Shown in pieces: positions 60,046-64,000 of a stretch of 64,000 nt of DNA. The translations under genes were made by a program, and so were the position numbers. Origin of the DNA: Kappaphycus alvarezii (lineage: Eukaryota > Rhodophyta > Florideophyceae > Gigartinales > Solieriaceae); the NCBI GenBank assembly GCA_002205965.3, contig NADL03000534.1, forward strand, positions 186,001 through 250,000, given 5' to 3'. Each line of letters opens with the position of its first letter. Position 1 is the stretch's first letter. The notes beneath the pieces are model-generated. The model did not search any database. It was not told the DNA's origin and saw nothing but the letters and a program-made list of their open reading frames with translations.

Positions 60046-62943
60046 CTACAACCCACTTTGCTCAAAATCCTCTACGATCTTCTGCAACACCTCTTTACCC
60101 TTGAAGAAATTCAGCGCCGCAGTCTTTCATCTGGAAGATGAGCTCCATCCGACGATTGCCCAAGTGGGACCTGCACAAGCGGTGCTCCGAGCCTTGGCAA
60201 GATAGGAAAACACCGGCATGCTCCCACCTTCGCATACGTACTCGGGAGTAACACCCCATACCGACCGAATAGCTCTTTCCGCAATCTGAAAATGAGGTTC
60301 AGAAGGGTCCCCGAGCCACCACCCCTTGTTCACACACTCCACCGTCAGTTATTTGGAGACCGTCTCTTGCGTATCTCAAATCCAAGGTGAGCTGCATGGC
60401 CTTTTCGATTTTTGATGGGTCTTGATCTGGCACAAATCGGACTGATACCTTTGCAGTGGCGCGGCGGGGGACAACTGAGAGGAAGCCAGATTCGTTACTA
60501 GTGTCAATGCAAGTTATGGAAACCGACGGCTTTCTCCACCTGGCCTCGAGCACCTCAGCAGCCTGATCGCAGTGAATCGCTCAACGCCGTCGCTTTGTGA
60601 TACTCGGCAATGTCAAAGTCCACCCCTCGGAGTAGGTCCCTGTCAGCTCCTGTTAACGGTCTTACGTCGTCATAGAATCCCGGCACACAGACTACCCCCG
60701 CTCGCGTCCACGAGGGTCCCCAGGATGGTAATCAAGTCATTCATCGGCTCATACAGTGCTCCTCCATCAACACCAGAATGCAAGTTTCGGGCACCGCCAG
60801 TGACTGAAACTCTGAGCTCAATAATACCACGGAAAGCTGTAAGTGATGCACGGCTTCTCTTCCCCCAACCAGTTCGAATTTGATGTTATGATGAGAGCGG
60901 TGTTTTCGAACCAATGCAAATGGGACTCAATGCATTCCCTGAACCCTTTGTTCGCAGTTTCCCCTTCCCCTTGAAGAACCAGCACGATATTGTTTTCGAG
61001 TCCATCTCTATTATCATCCATTAGTTTCTTTATAGCAAGATCATGGCGATTATGGGCCCCTTGTTGTCTGTGGCCCGCGACCGTAGAAATACCGTCCATG
61101 GAAGTAAGAGTCCATGGATTTGATCTCCATTGACTTTCGTCGACGGGCATTACATCATAATGACCATAAAATGCGACAGTTTTTGCGGCAGGATTCACTG
61201 CTGAGAACTTTGCAAGTACAACCGGATTTGATCCTCCTCCCCGCTTTTGTTTGCATCACATGCTGCAAACTTTACCGTGGCACCGAGCCCTTCCAAGAAA
61301 GTGCTGATGTAGCGAGCTCCTTGCCAGCAATCCTCCTTGTGATCTTCATTTCCGGAAACGGTAGGAAAGGAGACGAACCGTGCGAGCACGTCCTGCATGA
61401 GGCGTTTCTCAAGTACTTCAGTTGCAAACTCGGTGCAATCTCCGGCGGCGGAACAAACCTTACCAGACACTGGCATATCCCATGCCCTGCCTAATGCAAA
61501 CTTGTCTATTTTCGCCAGATCCTTCCCGTCGAAAAGTGTCGAAATCAGGGTGCGACCGGCTTTTCTCACATTCAATCATTGGTGACATCGGTGGGGCCAG
61601 AACCATTTCATTAGTCATGCCGAGGACAAGAGTCTCCGCATCATCGGCGTGTTCGTGGATTTCGGTGACAATCATGTCGTCAGAATTCGGCGAACTCTTA
61701 TCACCGTTACCCCTGATACCGTTAGTGACTTTTTGGCCATTGCTTGCAATGTCTGTCGGCGTGAATGAGTGCGCGAGGTGGTGATGGTTCCGTTTGTTTT
61801 CAATGTAGTCTCAAGGTTGCCGTTCGCAGTTCCCATTGCCACTGATGTATTCTCCTTGCGTAATTCTCGAAGATTAACGTCCCTGCCTGTGGAAATGAAG
61901 TCTCTCATCTGAATTAAGCCTTCGCTAGACGCTGTGAACAAAAGATTGTGCCGCAAGCTGACAGACCCCGCTGTGAGGCTCTTATCGCGATACTGGCATA
62001 TAAGTGCCAATGTCTCTACCGACCAGACGCACAAGTGACCGTCAGCAGACCCCGACACAAGCATGTTTGAGCACGGACAGAAATACAATCTCGTCCTTGT
62101 GTTTTCTCAGTGTTCTTTTGCAGAGAAATCCATTGTCACCATCCCAAACCCAAACCTTGACTGTATGGTCCCTGGATCCTGAGAATAGCATTGTCCAAGC
62201 TCGACTTCATAGGCGACCAAAGTCAGAATGGCGCCGGTGTGATCGTCCCTTTTTTGGACACAATCTTGGCTCTCCACGTCCCAAATGCGAAGCAAACCAT
62301 CACCACTTCCGGTGCACAGGAACCGGCCGTCTAAACACGAGGCCATCACAAAGACGTGTCCAAAATGAGAGGCACCGGCCAGATCCCGCGGAAATTCGCC
62401 TCCAGTGTAGAGGACGCCATTTTCAGCACATGATTCGTGGTCGGAGGACGTTTCGCCAGGTAGGATTTTGCCAGGCAACGGGTCTCCGTAAATTGTTGTG
62501 AGGTCTTCTATGATACAGCGTACTTTGGCATCTGAAAATCCAGCAAACACCCTCTTTCCAATAATTGTAATGAAAGTATGTCCCCGGTGCCTTCACAGCA
62601 CATGACAAATGCGGCTTCGAATTTCTCTTCCGGTGTTAGACGATACACAGCAACGACAGACGCCGAGGTGGCGCAGACGAGTATCCCTCTTCAACATGGG
62701 CAACCATAGCGAGAACGGGTCGGCGACCGGTACGGAACACTCGGACAAAGTGTTGTCCTCCATTTTCCAACATGAATGCTGCCGTCATCGGTGCCACTGC
62801 AAAGAAGCGAACCCATGACTAGACAACATAGGGCGGTCTTCCCTGGAATGGTGATGGTGGAACGCACTGTGGAGCCGACAACATTGCAAGTAACGACGCC
62901 TTTGTCAGGGAGGGGCCACGTCTCGCAGTTTTCCTGTTTGAAG
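60046..62943 (-). CDS. DUG2: Dug2-type protein: WD40 propeller plus M20 metallopeptidase
   Basis: Two domains follow in the order of yeast Dug2. WD40 blades: LLCSGTDDGSIHV, then FVMASCLDGRFLCTGSGDGL and LRIWDVE, LFSGSRDHTVKVW, and NMLVSGSADGHLCVWSVETL. M20 peptidase: LARFVSFPTVSGNE; YGHYDVMPVD (metal ligands His and Asp); TDNKGP (bridging Asp); VLVLQGEGETANKG (catalytic and ligand Glu); LHSGVDGG (dimerisation domain); and C-terminal SSDGAHLPDER with the last His ligand, ending at the TAG at 60046-60048. All key residues are present. In yeast, Dug2 with Dug3 cleaves glutathione to Glu and Cys-Gly in the cytosol, and Dug1 then splits Cys-Gly. About fifteen single-base frame changes interrupt the path; no intron boundaries explain them. 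It is separate from, or fused to, the amidotransferase just upstream. Confidence 0.8.
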
Positions 62944-63909
62944 GGATCCTTTCAACTTGCTTTGCGTCCAGTTGGTCAGCACCCTGGACATGAGGGTCAG
63001 ATTTTGGTTCCAACGGGGATACAAGAATATGCATGGATTTCGTGACGACGAGACAGGCATTTCTCGGAACGGCGACCCAATCGGCTCTTCTCTCCGTCAA
63101 AGGTTCCGAGGAGACGATGACCAAAGAGGGGCGACGATCGGTATGCATCATAGCATAATTGCCGGGAGCCCGAGCCATCCGACTGATAACTGGTGCCTGA
63201 TGCGTAGTAGAGGCTGGCGGCGGCGGCGTTTGGGTTGCGCAAATCGATAACGTAGCGCGAGGCGACCATACTCTCGCCGTCAGAAACGACAAAGTTGAGC
63301 AAAGAGGTCTCATTTGCATTTGCGTGGACGAGGGCACGTTGAATGATGCGAATGGTTCACTGAGACATGCACGGAGCTTATCCGGACTTCCCTGTGCCAT
63401 GGGATCATGGATTAGGCTGAGAAAGACGGCAAAGCAAAGGGCGGTATCGCTACCGCCATGCTCGACTGCAAAATCAAAGGCAGTGTCCGACAAGCCGGCG
63501 AGTAAATGACGTCTGACTTTTGAAAAGTTGCCAAGATTTCCATTATGCATCCAAAGGTACCTGCCAAAGCGGAAGGGATGGCAGGTTGTTTCAGTGACGC
63601 CGAGGCCCTGAGAAGCGGCGCGGACATGAGCGAAGAGAACGGGGGTATAAACTTTCTCGGCGATGGAGGAGAGGTTGGGGTCATTCCATGCGGGACGTGC
63701 CTGACGGTAGACGCAGGGGATTGTGTCAAGGGGGTCGTTGCTATACCAGCCGAGACCAAAGCCGTCGCCGTTGAGATAGGCGGGTTGGGGGGATCGGCGG
63801 AGAGTCGCTCGCGCGAGTCAAAGGATTGAGTGATGATGGAACGAGAGGGACGGGTTACAAGGTCTGCGGCACAGATTGGGGCGCCGAAGAAGGCGCTGAG
63901 ACGACACAT
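62944..63909 (-). CDS. DUG3: Dug3-type class II glutamine amidotransferase
   Basis: The ATG at 63909 is followed at once by Cys (MCRLSAFFGAP), the N-terminal nucleophile exposed after Met removal in class II amidotransferases. Then come QSFDSRERL, NGDGFGLGWYSNDP, VLFAHVRAAS, WMHNGNLGNFSKVRRHL (glutamine-binding loop), HGGSDTALCFAVFLSL, LLNFVVSDGESMVASRYV, and AMMHTDRRPSLVIVSSEPLT with VPRNACLVVT. The order and content match fungal Dug3, the subunit that shares the glutathione-hydrolysing site with Dug2. Three clear one-base frame changes occur (near 63.79, 63.32 and 63.14 kb), the first in a run of six C. The amidotransferase frame would stop at 62819-62821, but switching frame once near 62.94 kb gives WD40-like sequence that runs on into Dug2. 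Length is close to yeast Dug3. Confidence 0.8.
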
Positions 63910-64000
63910 GGCGGGTTGAGGGTAGTAAGTGTGGCTTTGGTTGAGGTTTGGTTGGATTTGAGTTGTGTTGTTTCGGGGTTGACTGGGTTGCGGGGGAGGG
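63910..64000 (-). promoter_or_regulatory. C/A-rich leader upstream of the amidotransferase ATG
   Basis: Read on the minus strand the 91 bases before the ATG are mostly C and A with little G (for example AACCTCAACCAAAGCCACAC). This matches the leader type before 59173. The window ends here, so the promoter itself is not visible. Confidence 0.3.

Noticed and set aside
62819-63550. Single 243-codon amidotransferase frame as the full Dug3 gene
   Set aside because: It lacks the N-terminal nucleophile Cys and contains out-of-frame sections where the true blocks lie in neighbouring frames.
1-64000. tRNA, rRNA, telomere repeats, CRISPR arrays and bacterial-type operons
   Set aside because: A visual scan for cloverleaf T-arm words, telomere-like tandem repeats, regularly spaced repeats and ribosome-binding sites found none that held up.

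Overview
This window looks like nuclear DNA of a eukaryote, most likely an alga. About 57 kb of AT-rich, transposon-filled, largely gene-free sequence ends at a compact, GC-richer gene island at the right edge (about 58.9-64 kb). No prokaryotic operons, rRNA, tRNA or CRISPR were seen. The host guess rests on four things: a PDZ protein of a type common in plastid-bearing algae, with a possible transit-peptide-like leader; intron-free coding over almost 4 kb; C/A-rich leaders before both genes; and transposon families (PiggyBac-like, oomycete-like gypsy integrase, copia-like protease) that resemble those of algae and stramenopiles. A florideophyte-type red alga fits best, but this is inference at low to moderate confidence.

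Layout. 1-5.3 kb: AT-rich, with one gypsy-like integrase tail. 5.3-9.2 kb: fragments of one reverse-transcriptase (RT) family plus a GTAC-rich hairpin. 9.2-13.3 kb: mixed-composition sequence with a decayed C2H2 zinc-finger gene and a second GTAC cluster. 13.4-21.4 kb: AT-rich, with two LTR-retroelement integrase scraps. 21.4-22.9 kb: a broken PiggyBac-like transposase. 25.6-30.1 kb: the best copy of the RT family (RT palm, zinc-finger/endonuclease-like region and C-terminal tail, minus strand). 30-37.6 kb: nothing recognised. 37.7 kb: another RT 3' end. 38-45.8 kb: very AT-rich desert. 45.8-46.7 kb: gypsy-type integrase. 49.5-51.5 kb: DDE transposase relic and a Myb/SANT-like gene. 52.5-53.6 kb: copia-like protease and GAG-pre-integrase with nonsense mutations. 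55.2-58.6 kb: four more RT-family fragments. 59.2-63.9 kb: the host gene island.

The key find is on the minus strand at 63909-60046. A class II glutamine amidotransferase of the Dug3 type, a WD40 propeller and an M20 metallopeptidase of the Dug2 type follow one another with no visible gap. In yeast, Dug2 and Dug3 are separate subunits of the gamma-glutamyl-transpeptidase-independent glutathione-degrading complex. Here they read as one gene or as a pair about 4 bp apart. The reading path is broken by roughly twenty single-base indels, several in homopolymers, while the amino acid motifs stay intact, which looks more like uncorrected long-read error than decay. The same error rate would affect other frames in this window.
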